Origin: Sclerodactyla briareus
Lineage: Eukaryota; Echinodermata; Holothuroidea; Dendrochirotida; Sclerodactylidae
Reading direction: 5' to 3'
Length of the DNA stretch: 64,000 nt
Assembly (NCBI GenBank): GCA_026419785.1
Contig: JAODTK010005798.1
Coordinates: forward strand, 186,001 to 250,000
A program made the translations under genes and the position numbers. Within the stretch, counting starts at the first letter, position 1, and each line of letters opens with the position of its first letter. Positions 22,957-35,092 of this stretch are shown here, piece by piece. Below the pieces are notes generated by a model, which ran no database searches, was not told where the DNA came from, and saw only the letters and a list, made by a program, of their open reading frames with translations.

Positions 22957-23055
22957 GCGGGGGGGGGGGGGAGGGGAGTGCGGGGGATGTATCCACCCCC
23001 CCCCCCCACTTTTGAGGTAGGGGGATGGCCGGTACAAAAATCCCTCCCCCCCCCA
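22957..23055. repeat. Clustered poly-G and poly-C tracts
   Basis: G-runs at about 22959-22971 and C-runs at about 22996-23008 and 23043-23054 lie within 100 bases, with GGGGATGTATCCACCCCC between them. They could pair as a hairpin or form G-quadruplexes. The translated frame across them is low-complexity and not a gene. Confidence 0.8.
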
Positions 23056-23059
23056 GTTT

Positions 23060-24130
23060 GTGCAGTCCCAATAATGATTTTTTACCCCCAAGATCTTCAT
23101 TCGTAATAGAACATCTTCCCTTTTATTACAACGAAATATTTGTATAAGTTGAGGCGACCAACTGTAGAGGCTGAGCTCAGTAAAACGCAGTTACCAACAG
23201 CCAATATAAACTGTCAGTACCGGGTACTGACACTGACAGTCCTAAACTACCTATCCGATTCGTTTTCCTGAGCGCGCAGACGGCTGGCCGGGGGTTGCCA
23301 TGGTTTCCGTGCGCTTGCCCACCTGAGAACTTTGAAACAAACGAGATAGCTCTCATATGGGCAGTCCAGTGTACGGGCAGTTGTCACGGAACTCTCCTTC
23401 TATATAGTTGGTAGAGGAGAACAGGGATTAGCAGCTAAGGTTAAGAAAAGTCGTACCGATCGTCAAAGCGGGATGAATACAGCCCAAATTAACGCCCCAG
23501 TTTTCCACCAAAAAAAAAACTGGAGACGAAGAGTTGTCGAGTAGCTGAATCCATCGTTGAGAATCGTGGAAGGTGAAGAATGCATCCTTCGTTCTGTCGT
23601 TCAGCTAATACCAATTTATAATACCAGCGGCCAGCCAGGTGGGGTGGCGGTGGTGGCGGCGACCGTGAGAGCGACAGTCCTGACATATCTGAGGTTGATA
23701 ATCGTCCACCAGTCCGTTCCTGATTGAGATCTTTCGGTGCAAAGAGGGCGCTTTTAAAACGCAGTTGCTGGTTGTAGTTGTAACGTGACCACAAGTACTC
23801 GACGGTACTGTGCGGGAAACTGACGAAACATTTAGATCGACTCCGGAGACAAGACGAAATGTGTTGGACGATTTTTTATTTTTTTTTAAAACTGGAGATC
23901 CGTCGGCATGTAACTTGAATCGTTCCTATCACTTAATGGATGTATTTGCTGTGACTGACTGTCGTTGAGGTCTGCCCTCATTAACGTAACAGGTTATGTG
24001 TCTTACATGTTTAAGTTTTGCGTCATTTAAATGATCAAAATGTTATAATAGCTTTAAAGGAATTTACAACAGGTCTCTTTAACAATCCACACATCGTAGA
24101 TAATATATGTCATTATTGGAGGCCTCAGTG
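23060..24130. other. Unassigned, relatively CG-rich DNA
   Basis: 23240-23860 is richer in CG than its surroundings and could be a promoter or first-exon zone. The minus-strand frame 23489-23794 (101 codons, with a short proline run) has no recognised domain and its end runs into a T-run. I cannot assign a gene. Confidence 0.35.
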
Positions 24131-24139
24131 CCGTTCCAG

Positions 24140-24260
24140 GGAGGCTGGGAAAGCAAAAATTTTCTTGTGTAACGCTCTGCGCCAACCTATGGTGGCGCTC
24201 CGTTTAGAGGGTAATCTAAAATCATCCCCCCCCCACTTCAAAACGAATCTACGCCCTGCT
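24140..24260 (+). repeat. Short shared element, third copy of a block in the 53.8/61 kb duplication
   Basis: AAAAATTTTCTTGTGTAACGC, GGTGGCGCTCCG.TTAGA and a following C-run with CAAAACGAATC.(A)CGCC match, with small changes, 54540-54630 and 61790-61895. Only about 110 bases are shared. The core GCGCCAACC..GGTGGCGC is an imperfect inverted repeat. Confidence 0.55.
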
Positions 24261-24264
24261 GGAA

Positions 24265-26225
24265 GGAGAAGAAAATGGCAGGGACTACTCAGAACTGAAC
24301 ACGTCCTGAAAGGATCGTTGTTAGTGACACGAGTGCAACACGCTGTTGTGGGACAAACCTAAGTGTGGTTGTAAAATCCATGAATACACTGTAAAAAATG
24401 AGAATGTTGAATCACAACTTTCGGGTTTCCTGGAGGGAAAATCCCTTGAAGTGTCATAAGTCAATTAGTTTTCATCATACAACCTTTAAACACTTTGGAG
24501 GAGTTGTCACTTAGCCAATTAGGAAAGTTTTGATTCAAACTGATTTTAGAGTGTAAAGTGCAGCGCTGTCAGAAGCCGCTCATCAAAGGGTTAGCGGCAT
24601 AGTGGACCACAGTGGACACTGAGGTTTCGAATTTCTGAGGACCCAGGAGGATTAACTCGCATTGTGTTTTCAATGCATGTTAGAAAACTTAATATGCTTC
24701 GAAAAGAGATAAAGACCGGACTCATCAAGCGGTATTTGCATGTGTAAAACCCTCGTGAAAACCACTGAGTAAGGCATGTTTAGTGGCGAACTATAGATGA
24801 ACAACAAAATACGGCTGGGTGGTCAAACCACCTCGAGCACATTTCACCGGGGCGGTAATTTCCCACCACTCGACCAGTGCCTTCGCAAGCCGAAGGTGCT
24901 ATAATGATTTGCTGGTTGTTCCGAGCTCCACAAAGTTTTTTTTTTGTGGGGGGAGGGGGCTGCTCAGAGGGCAACCTATGGCCAAACCACCAAAGTGGGT
25001 CTCACGAGCGGAGGACAACAACAAAACAACAAAACCAACCTGAAGGCCGCCAAAGCAGAAGAGCAGATTCCCCCTCTGGAGAATTCACTTCCAACCGTCT
25101 CTGATGAGACATTGATTTATAGAGGTAAATAGGATTCCAAGTTGGTCACCCGTAAACATTGTAGGCAGTGCTACGTGGAACTGGGCCCTCTGATGGTCTT
25201 TTTGGTAGGCGGTTTCAGATAATAAATCGAATTTGAACGGAGGTATGGAAAGATTCTGGAACTATCAGACTGAATATAATATAATTTGTATCAGCACCTG
25301 AAAACACCTTTGAATGTACTCTCCACTTAATCACAAAAAAAAATGTTAATGGCATCAATGGACTTGAGGGATGCGAATTACTCTGTGCCACATATACGGA
25401 AGTTTTTGCAATGTTACTGGAGGGAGGAACCGGTCTAAAGCTCCTCCAAATGGTTAAACTTCTGGTCCAAGGGTATTCACGAAAGCAGGGAACAGCCCTC
25501 TCGTTCCTCAGGACCTTGGGGGATAACCAAGTGTGGCATAGTAGATGGTATGCCCTTGTTGCGGAAAACTGAGCAACGGCTGAGGGAAGCAGCCTAAATC
25601 AAACAATCAAAGTTGTTATGGATCTATGGTTTGTTATTTCACCAGTGAAAAGTCAACTGCTTGCCCAACAGGGAACTGAAAAATCTGGGACTTTATGATC
25701 AAATATACCAAGATGCCGAATTTGCCACGTTAAAGGTTACAGGACATGAACGTTGATGGGAGGGCAGCTTCAGTCACCCGCTCAACAATTCATTCATGTA
25801 GCTGCCACGTTTGTCTTCTTGTCAGCTGCTGGATGACAGATGCGTTAGGATTAATTACGGAGCAGGTAGCCGCTCAACTCAATTTGGCAAAAAGATTTAC
25901 AGTGCAGCAAGGTTGACAAAGCATTGCTTAAGGCAGTCATGTACAAGCTTGCCGCCCGCGCCCGCGGTGTTCGCCATCGTTTTAAAGCTAAACCTGTATC
26001 ATCACTTACCTTTGAGTTACTTTCTCACTAGGGTGGTTTTTTCAGCTTACATTTAACACGCTATCACCACATACTATTATGCACAATCTACATCCATTTG
26101 TGGATGTAAACTCGTGTTGGACAGAGCAGTCGAACGCGTGGTCCCGTAAACTCTTACAATCGAACACGAGTTGACATCTACAAACCGCTACACAACAAAT
26201 GATCAACAACTTTTTTTTGGGGGGG
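24265..26225. other. Unassigned DNA
   Basis: The only coding-like hint is at about 25040-25125, where a frame with LKAAKAEEQIPPLENSLP runs to AGAG|GTAAAT, a plausible donor; without an acceptor or homology I do not call an exon. No repeat family was identified. Confidence 0.35.
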
Positions 26226-26227
26226 GG

Positions 26228-26635
26228 GGGGATGATGGAATGGCTGGACAAGTTCGAGTGGAGGATAGAGATTAAACTATTAAGTTGCTTTTCTTGGGAT
26301 TGCGAGTTCGGAGCCCATTGGAAGCCCGAGGATTTTTCTGCAGTTGTTGTTGGAAATGCATGTCTCCGGAATTCGTGTTTTGAAGTGGGTGGTACCTTGT
26401 GAGTGACTTCTGAAGAGTAGCGAGCGGCCGTATGTGGCAGCCTATTGGGGTGTCCCTCGGGGGGACACGATGTTGAAGCGACGTACTGGAATGGTGCGTC
26501 GGGAGAGGGGAGAACAAGTGCTTATAGTAAGGGGGTTTGTGACAAGTCATAAATGAGCCGGGGTTAATATCTGGAAGCGCTTTGAGCATGTCTCGACTGG
26601 AAAAACGTATATAAAACGAGATATTATTATTAGAG
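26228..26635 (+). mobile_element. tRNA-derived SINE, copy 1
   Basis: This aligns along about 400 bp with 35093-35495. A B-box-like GCGAGTTCGGAGCCC is at about 26301-26315. The body contains GCATGTCTCCGGAATT, AAGTGGGT.GTACC, GGGGACACGATG, GACGTACTGGAATGGTGCG and GTCGGGAGAG. The 3' end is AAGCGCTTTGAGCATGTCT..GGAAAA.CGTATATAAAACGAGATATTATT, followed by a long (ATT)n tract. Such a head and tail are typical of a tRNA-derived SINE mobilised by a LINE with a matching 3' end (family knowledge). The 5' tRNA-like part is more degraded than in copy 2. Confidence 0.8.
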
Positions 26636-26757
26636 TTATCATGAGATGATGTTAGTATTATTTATTATATTATTATTATTATTATTATTATATTATTATT
26701 ATTAGTATTTTATATTATTATTATTAATTATATTTAGTATTATTATTGGAAGCTTTC
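26636..26757. repeat. (ATT)n tract at the SINE tail
   Basis: TATTATTATTATTATTATTA with TAG and TTAATTA interruptions directly follows the SINE body, so it is best seen as the expanded SINE tail. Confidence 0.9.
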
Positions 26758-26759
26758 TT

Positions 26760-27885
26760 TGCCTATGAATTGTCATCTCTTGGTTCAATTGGATAACACA
26801 AGAGCGGGCCTATATCAATAATTATGGATGGTAACGGGTGAATCCTGTACAGTTTGGCGAAGCCAAATGGATGTGGTGCATACAAAGAAAAACATATATA
26901 TAGCTGACAGCAGCCCACATTCCTGGAAAAACAAAACACAAGGGCTGATATGGAATCCAGGATATTTGGAAAATTTGTGAAATTGAATACTTGCAGTTTT
27001 TTCAACATTCACCAATGTTTGGTGAGCCAGAATGATTTATTTGCCATCCTAGGTGAATGCCGCAGTTACCAAGATTATGGTTCCTTGGCTGCCAGATTTC
27101 CTCAGCCATTTGCTTATAGTAGGGCGTGCCTGGCCACCATCGAAAGGGAGCGCTCGGATACTAGGGTAACTTGTAGCTGAACCGCTGGTAATCCCCAAGG
27201 GCAAGGATCTGCTCAAGCACTCTGCGGGAGACAATACACCCTCTTAAACGGATAGTCCTTGCGTAAGTGGATAATTGTGTTAGCCCTGAACCTAAATTGT
27301 CCTAATCTGGTCTTTAACAACACAAATGTGCCAAAAATATGAGACTAGAGGCTTGTCTCAGGCGATCCATCCAAGGTCATCGCATTTCAATAAAGACAGA
27401 AGTAAGTATAACCGAAGGGAGTCAAACCACTAAACTATAGCGTTTACCCCCGACGATGAATAGGCCTTGCTGTGAACGGACAGATTGGTTCCTGTGTGCA
27501 GCTCCAGGCCAACGTGTTCTTGTTTTTTTTAAATATATGTTGACGAGAAGGCCGTCACTGACACGCTTTGTTACTTAGACTTGATGGGGTTCAGCAAAAA
27601 ACCCACTCATCATCTCAAGCCTGCGCTTCGAGCGCGAGAGATGGGGCGTCAAATCAGTCCTCAATAGCCTTCGTAAGTGCTCACTAGAAAGAGATCTGAG
27701 CTTGAAAAATTGACTCAAAGACGTGTATTTTAGTAGCTCTTGTATCGTCACACAGGCACACAAACTCTCCACAAGTTGAATATTCAGAAAATGCAACATG
27801 GAAAAACAGCAAATTTCTTTTTTATCGATAGTTGCTTGAGACGAGCTTGTTAACACCCAGGAAACCTTGAGTAACTTCTTAAGTT
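26760..27885. other. Unassigned DNA
   Basis: The minus-strand frames 26763-27015 and 27575-27856 have no recognised domain. No repeat partner was noticed. Confidence 0.35.
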
Positions 27886-27889
27886 TCTT

Positions 27890-28330
27890 CGCGCCGGACA
27901 GACGTTTTGTCTCGCTGAATGAAAGTCAGGAGGAGACTTAGTGGTCACTAGGGCGTGTGTGTGCATGTGTGTGTGTGTGTCACACTTTTTTATCGTTTAG
28001 CAGGGTATCTTCGAACGGGAAGTGTAATTGCGACAACGAACGGGGTTGCCGACATCGGGTTGTCTTGTACTCGATCTGATTAGATTTTGGGAATGATACT
28101 CAGTAATTAGGATGTAAATTAACCTACGGGGACCTACGGGGATGTGATGGCATTATAGAACACAGGATGACAGGTAGTTGAAATGATTAGATTTCCAGCC
28201 CCCCCCAAAATTATGACTAATAAGTACCCTGTAATTTAGCAGTTTGTCGGATTTTCACGAAACTTGGTGGACATGGTTACTTTAGTCCCGATCCAAACTT
28301 TTGACACAGGGGGGGGGAGGTCGAGTTACC
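27890..28330 (-). repeat. Dispersed repeat R3, copy 2 (inverted), with a GT microsatellite
   Basis: It is the reverse complement of the family member at 5870-6440. GAGACTTAGTGGTCACTA, the GTGTGTGT tract at about 27955-27980, CACACTTTTTTATCG, CGATCTGATTAGATTTTGGG, GATGACAGGTAGTTG and GTCGGATTTTCACGAAACTTGGTGGACATGG (in pieces) match in order. C-runs and G-runs at 28199 and 28310 are absent from copy 1. Confidence 0.75.
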
Positions 28331-28334
28331 AAAG

Positions 28335-29845
28335 GTCTTTTTGAGGTTGTCTTGTTTGCATACTTTATGCATAGATTTTTGTAATTGTTTTAGATATTCA
28401 GTGAGACTTGGGTTGTGTGGTGATGTGATACAACATATTGTCTGAGATATGTGAGGGTTAGATTTGGGTGGTCAGTAGAGGTTCAATACTGTGTCTGATT
28501 TGCAAATTTGATGGTAATTTAACCATTTAGTCATATTTTCAAGGGGTCTGTGGCCACATGATCAACATTCAGTCTGAAAATTTGTGGATGTAGCCTGCAA
28601 TTGGTTTCAAGAATTTAAATAACATTACTCTCCTTCCCATATATATCACACGCATGAACAATACACCAATTGGTTTCACTGTACCGCGATTTTCATGAAG
28701 CAGCGGTGCGCCAGTATTAAATCATTGTATATATGTATGGTAAACTTGGGTCTGGAGAGAGTCTGACCACACCAAAACCCCCCTTCTCGCATGCACCACT
28801 GTTTTGAATAATGATGTGTTATTAGCGTCACAACAAAATCCCCTTATAGTCAACCCATCAGATCAAGGTGAGTCTTCGAAACTTGATAAATTACGGCAAA
28901 AAAAATCTCAGATTTCGCGAAAAAATAGCCGAGACTAGCGGTTCGAGAACCCACTTGTATAGGAAACCGCATCAGAAAGATCTTTACGAAATTTCTATTG
29001 CTAGATGGCTACATCAGTTATGATTCGTTCTGGGGTTAAATTTAAAGCTTTCAAACCCCACTCTGTGAGATCAGCAGCGATGTCACAAGCTTGAGCTGGA
29101 AACTTACCAGTGGCAGAGATCTGTCAAGAACGGCTGAAAAGTGTTTGCAACTTTTCAGACGTTACTACAACAAGCGATAGCTGGCGGCTGCTTCAGGCTT
29201 TGAGGCAGCGGTTTCTCAATAGTTCTCATAGCCGTCGGAACAGTTATAAAGTAAATGATTGCACTTAAGGACACCTGTTGCTGCCATTGAAAAAGAGTTC
29301 GCGCGGTTGAAACAAAACCTTCACATTTTCGTTTGGGCGAACCAGTACAGGAATGTATGGAGAGTAATACCCCCCCCCCCCCCTTCTTTATCGGTATGAC
29401 ACCTGGGTCTGCTTTGAAGGTCTCACCTTACCAGAAACGTCTCACATAATGAATGTGAGGAGCATGAACGAGAACTTACCTGTTTTTGAAATTTTGATTC
29501 CATTTCATGAAGTAAGTGGAGTGAGTGCACAGGGTTCTAGTTTCATTGCTACTTTAATTCCGTAGGATGGCTGGTCTGTCGACCAGGCCTATCACTTTTA
29601 AGCAGTATACTACGCATGTGCAAGCGGGGGATCTCACCTTCCCCCCACCCAAACTTTCATACGGATATTCTCGTTAAACCTCACCATTAAGAAGATAATA
29701 AAACGATTACGTAAAAAATCTGCACCACCTCCCACAGATAGGCCTCGATTTACCATCATAAACAGTCACTGTTATCATGGCGTATTGCTACTTTTCGCGT
29801 TGTTCAAGGATTTCGGGTCAAAGGTTCGTCGAGCGAAAGTGTTGG
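28335..29845. other. Unassigned DNA
   Basis: There is no open frame above 60 codons except trivial ones. A C-run lies at about 29370-29384. No gene or repeat could be named. Confidence 0.4.
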
Positions 29846-29849
29846 ATCT

Positions 29850-30600
29850 AATATGTCGAAAGTGGCAAAATGTACAAAGTGCTCCTCCTCCTAACAGTTT
29901 GGATTACCATTTACTAGGTCGGTGTTACCATGGACTAGTGGTACCTATTCAGGGATTTAGGTCACAATGTATAAAGGCAAGGCAAAGTTCTGGTCAAATT
30001 AATACCTCTTTTTAGGATAATGTTAAATAGAGAGAATTTAAAAAAAAAAATCATTTCAAATATCACTCGTTCCAGGTTTATATCATGTCGTTGGGAAGAT
30101 TGGGAAGATCCCAAATTTCATATAATTGGGTGTGATTATGGCAAACTGGCAAAATTTTTTATGATGTCCTATCTACCAATTATAAAGAATAAATAAAACA
30201 TAATTCTTAACCTTTTCTTTTTTTAAAATGTATAGTATGACGGCATCAAATGTTTCCAATTTACAAAATTGCCAACTCAGCAGTGATAAATTAATAAATT
30301 CATTAAATAATTTCGTAAACTTATAACCCGAACATGCTTTTGAAATTAAAACAAGTTGAATTGGCAAGATTTTCAATGCACAATTCATATGACATTTGAA
30401 TATCTTTGAATGAACGTGCCCTTTAAAGGGCACATGAACTATTCTGGAATTAACGACGGTTGTTTCTCCTACGAATTAGGTTGGATTACCATTCGTACTT
30501 GGCCAGTATTATTTGGGACGAATGATACCTACCGGGTATACATAGATTCAGGGCCAAAGGGCATTGAAAAGGCATAATGAAACTATATTTTCATTTCATT
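29850..30600 (+). repeat. Diverged units of tandem family R4
   Basis: Units near 29880-30000 and 30465-30590 share CTCCT.C(A)..TTTGGATTACCAT, then an ACTTGG.C block, GGTACCTA and GATTTAGGTCA/CAAAGG..ATTG-AAGGCA. Similar units are at 46560-47130. The intervening stretch 30060-30440 is AT-rich and unassigned. The pattern resembles the internal units of R1 (GTACCTTTGGGGTGTTCAGG), so R1 and R4 may be related. Confidence 0.5.
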
Positions 30601-30719
30601 CAATATCCTGCATGTAATAATGAACGAAGGTAATATTTGTACAATGGAAAATAATCAAAACAGGGATGGATAACGTTGTGCGTACATGCAAACGGCACTA
30701 TTTAACCGGAAGGTTTCCA

Positions 30720-31600
30720 GACGGTGACCACTGCTGACCATCGACCTGACCACAATACAGTGGATCATGTACTCATCATGGGGAACTCGCAAACCAAGTT
30801 GAGCTTGGTTCCATCCGGGGTGAGATAGCTACATACAAAATTGCAGCTTGATCGGACCAAGTTCTGGACTAAGTACTGGATTTATCGGGTTCACAAGGTT
30901 AAACGACTTTGCCTCGGTGACACAGATGAACTCTGACCTGAACGCAAAAAAAAAAATCATTACAAGATCCTGCACTCCTGGGGAACCCACATAACCGAGA
31001 AATGAGCTCAATCCATCAAGGTGAGCACAATTAATTGTGTCCACAAGCTTAAATTGGCCAAAATATCAGGTTTTCACAATTTTCCAATTTCTCATTGAAA
31101 AATGATCCCGCTCAACATTAAAAACAATTGGGTTGTTGTACCTCACCATAAGAATGCAGATGCTAAATAGTCACCGCCCAGTGATTCGACCAAGCGTTCT
31201 GGACTTATCAGTGTTCACATTGGTTTGCAGACTTTACTTCTGGTGACCTTAGACCCGACCCATAAACAATAAGGATTCATTGAACTCATCATGGGAGCCT
31301 ACCTACCAATGATAGGGAGCTCAATCCATTCCGGCGGGTCGAGTTATTGTGTCCACAAGGCTAAAATTGGCCAGAATATATTACACCCCGAAATAACAAA
31401 CAATTTGAGGTCCCCCCCCCCCTCATTGAGAAAGCAGAATGTAAACTTTCAGGCTGGATCAGACCAAGTGTTTTGGAATTATCGTGCCACAAGGTTGTCA
31501 GACTTCGACCTCTGCTAATCTCAGATGGCCTCTGACCTGAACCTAAAAACATGTACTCATCAAGGGCAGCCCACATCAAGTGTGAGCTGATCCATCAGAT
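30720..31600 (+). repeat. Array of repeat family R2, three to four diverged units
   Basis: ATGTACTCATCATGGGGAAC near 30769, CTGGGGAACCCACATAACC near 30976, CATCATGGGAGCC near 31287 and ATGTACTCATCAAGGG near 31550 begin successive units, each followed by GAGCT..ATCCAT and GTGTCCACAAG..TAAAATTGGCCA. Orientation is opposite to the array at 11390-12860. ACTT(C)TG(G)TGACCTTAGACC carries TGACCT, the complement of AGGTCA. Confidence 0.75.
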
Positions 31601-32165
31601 AATAAGAATCAGAGCAATCTTATAAAGCCGCCTTCCGTCGAGAAGACCCAATGCCTGAACACAAAACCAACACAAGCAGAAAAGGCTAATTAATTAACAA
31701 AACGATACGTCTTAATTACTCTTACATGTCCTAGCGACTCATAGTTCCTCACATGGTTGGTGGTTAGTCGATTCCATAGTCTTGGGCCAGGCATTGGCGG
31801 AGGAACCTTCCCAGATGTGACGGATCTCACTGGATGATGGTAACACGATGATGCGTTGACCGGAGGTGCGACTTTGTCTGTAATGGAGAGATGAGATCAC
31901 ATAGGTAACTTGAAGCCAGACAACCAGCGGACTTTATATGCTGAGAATCAGCAATTATATGGATCCGTTTCTCTACAGGTAGCCAGTCAAGTTTTTCCAG
32001 GATAGGCGTTTTATATGCTGACCCGTTTCTGGGCTAAGGTGATAAGTCGAGCAGTGTGTTTTGAACGCGCTGAATTTTGTCCAACTTGAAACTTCGGGAA
32101 CCATAGAGAATGCTGTTTAAAGAGTCAAGCTGAGACGAAACAAAGAATGAATCAGTCTCCCGGTG
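31600..32165 (-). mobile_element. CR1/L2-like LINE, C-terminal reverse transcriptase region and 3' end
   Basis: On the minus strand, pieced across several frameshifts: FKLDKIQRVQNT then ARLITL, PILEKLDWLPVEKRIHIIA (about 32000-31945), LASSYLCDLISPLQTKSHLR (about 31918-31862), then PPPMPGPRLWNRLTTNHVRN and ESLGHVRVIKTYRF (about 31800-31700). These match in order the family blocks 'L.KLQRVQNAAARLIT', 'PIL..LHWLPV..RI.FKI', 'AP.YL.DLI' and 'LWNSLP..LR...SL..FK..LKTYLF' (family knowledge). The 3' end reads GGCATTGGGTCTTCTCG to TTATAAGATT.CTCTGATTCTTATTAT. The frames are too broken for it to be active. Confidence 0.9.
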
Positions 32166-32324
32166 CTAACCACGGTCAGATATTACGGATTGACCAAGCT
32201 TTTCTGATGGCCAGAGATGCAGAGACGACAGACGTTTATTAATATGCGGGGTATGGTAAAGAGAGAGGTTGCAAATAAAAATAACCCCCAGATGATAGGT
32301 TGACTCATCGTATCCACGGCGTTA

Positions 32325-32410
32325 TACACACACATACTATAAGGCACGCACATACAACAAAACACACACACGCGCGCGCGCACCCACACATACCCCACAC
32401 ACAACCACAC
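32325..32410. repeat. (CA)n/(CG)n microsatellite
   Basis: CACACACA and CGCGCGCGCG runs with TACA and CCC interruptions. Three overlapping minus-strand frames here are translations of the repeat. Confidence 0.93.
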
Positions 32411-32419
32411 CGAACACTG

Positions 32420-34090
32420 CCATGAAGGTATAGATTCTTGGACGGCGTCGAGGATCGAAACGCAAAGAGACATAACGGCAGGCAAAATACTCCAGCAACA
32501 AAGACAATATACATATATACATTACTTTGATACCTGGAACAACTAGCAACAGGATAAGTCAAAGTAACACTAAGAACGCCTTATTACACTTCTTTCACAA
32601 TGGACAAAGAATAGGCGGAATTTTTACCAGGAGTTAGTGAAGGAAGTCTACAATGTTGGACGGCTACGCATGGAAAAATGTACAATCTAGTAACAGCAAA
32701 CTGAAAGGGGTTATCTTCTGGTGTGTCTAGTATTATAGAGTTATGAATATTCTCTATCATACTATGATGACTGAACACCAATAGTGCTGTAGCTCAAACC
32801 TCTTAAATTTACCAAGACGAAATGACACTATTAGTGAATGGTTCGAGATCATGAAGCCATTCGAAAAAGGGCCTCATATTTATGCTCCTTTAACCGTTTG
32901 GACTTGGACTCGCCCTGAGTGGACTCTCTACAGCACTGAGAATTACAAAATTGCATAGCTTAATGTAGGAAACAAAATGTTTGAATCCATATTTCAACAA
33001 TAGAGGCAACGGAAGAGGGTCAATACGCAAACGTTACAAGCTATTTCCGCATGGTTGTACGAGAATCTAATCACCACCCCTACCCACGTCTAATTCTTAA
33101 CAATAGACCGGTGGGTTGGCACAATTGGGCCTTCACCCGGTGGGTAATACCACAAAGACTTTAAAAATGGAAACCTGTTGCCTTCTCGCTGGGCGCTCAG
33201 CACAAGGGAGTGAAGCAGGACAAACGAGGGGAGGCAATTTACAAGTTGCGTCTGTGTGTGAATACCTCCACCCCACAAGTTAAGGTACTGCCAAAGAGGC
33301 ATTGCATTATTCCGTGTACCTGGTGAAGGATTTGCAGATGACTATTTGGGGCAGACAGCTTCCAGGTCGGCATCCTTGCTGGGCTGTAAGATCGCTCTAT
33401 GCGCGGCAAGTATACCATAGAGAAAGAAGAAAAAAAACCACAATGTCCTATACAATACCGAAAGGCAATCATGGCGGTCGATGTGAATCTGCGGGTTTTT
33501 TAAACGACACGAACGAAAGAAGTATACTGTATGCGGCAAGCCGCGCATAAACGTTGCATATAGTTTATCCGGATAGTGAATGAAAATTGATATTTAAAAT
33601 GGAAACTCAGCAATCTGACTGAATAGAGGAAAAAAGTGGGAATAGATGAAATGACGAAGTGCGTGAAAAATCATTTTTTCTTTCTGACTCGAGGAGGAGG
33701 GCGGAATGGTTCTTCCACCCCTTCCACATTTTCACTGGGGCATCCCCAGCCGCACAGCACCGCGGTGATTACGCCCTTTCGATGACATAGGACTGACCTT
33801 CACAGGGCAAACATAACAGCCTTCAAAATAGAATCACTCCAAAAAGGTATCCACCGGTTTTTGGTGTAGGTAGTTTATGAAGAGTGCCTCCCTCAATATG
33901 CATTTCATTTCTCGGCCAAGTGTCTCTGCTTGGTTTTCAGCATTTATGTTTGTAGAAAACGTCCTCAAAAAACTTGGTTGCTTCTACGGCTTGTCCACCT
34001 GAGTCAGCAGTTTTGATCGTGGAGATCTAACAAGTAGAGAAGGAATAGATGAAATGAAAGTTAACGCTACCGTTGGACGGAGGTTTAAGA
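32420..34090. other. Unassigned DNA
   Basis: Only short frames without recognisable domains are present. Two CGCGGCAAG..ATACC / GTATGCGGCAAGCCGCGC pieces (33400 and 33530) are similar to each other but too short to call a repeat. Confidence 0.35.
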
Positions 34091-34093
34091 GAG

Positions 34094-34180
34094 CAAACAC
34101 AAACAACACACACACACACGCACGAAAACGCACGACACACACACACAACACACCACCAACAAACACACAAACACATACAT
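34094..34180. repeat. (CA)n microsatellite
   Basis: ACACACACACACG and repeated CACAACACACCACCAACAAA tracts. The overlapping minus-strand frames are repeat translations. Confidence 0.93.
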
Positions 34181-34184
34181 AGTG

Positions 34185-35090
34185 TAACCGGATGTAGTTG
34201 TTCCTCTTGTGCCGGAGAAAGCTGATCGAAAACTCAATGACCCTTTTATGATCCTATATTGACTACCAGCAGTTACCTCCAGTGACCCAAATATTGGGAT
34301 TTTGTTAATTATATCACAAAGAGAAAAGGGCACAAGGTGAGAGATTTATTATAACAACCCCAAAACACTGTACATTCTATTACCCTCCTACACAATCCAA
34401 AGCCTCCTGGTCTGATTAAATGATCTGTGGGCTAAACTGAGTGCTCGGAAACATTTACTGGAAAGTCGCACCCAGGCGAATAACCAAGGGCCTAATCTCA
34501 CAATGTTATGCTTCCGGGTATATATACGTATAGTTTTGGAGATCTGTACTCTCACCGAGGGAAGTGTCAGTTATGATGACTTTATTCGTATTCCTTTTGT
34601 TTGGAACCCTTCAAACGACACACTCACTGCGATGATCTATGCAAGGTAAACGAATATATACTGAACAAACAACTTCCAGTCAATGATAAATTAATCCTGC
34701 AAAACTAATGCACTGCGAGGAAACCAAAATGGCCCCATGTTTTGCTAAACATTTCAATGGACATAATGGGACGCTCGAATACGGAATTCTGTCATCGTGT
34801 TTCAACCCGCCCACTACCACGGGTGGTTATATGATTAATGTGTTGTCATCTGCTGCCATGGCAATGAGTCCCTCAAGTCTTTCTTGGCTACCCCATAATG
34901 CAAAGACATGGAAGCATTTGAGCCACTCTGAAATGTCAGTAATAGAACCCCGTTTCTTCTGGATTTACTAGTGCCACTGCATCTTAACTCGTTATCGACT
35001 TCAATCTATCACAAACCTTCTACAAACATGCCATTCTTAGTTTTTGACACCGTCCCGCCCCACGTAGTCGTTTATATGTCCAGCAAAACC
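34185..35090. other. Unassigned DNA
   Basis: The 87-codon frame at 34708-34971 has no recognised domain. No repeat partner was noticed. Confidence 0.35.
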
Positions 35091-35092
35091 AT

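Noticed and set aside
32183-32562. Three minus-strand ORFs of 70-100 codons with Cys/Val-rich peptides
   Set aside because: They lie across the (CA)n/(CG)n tract; repeat translations.
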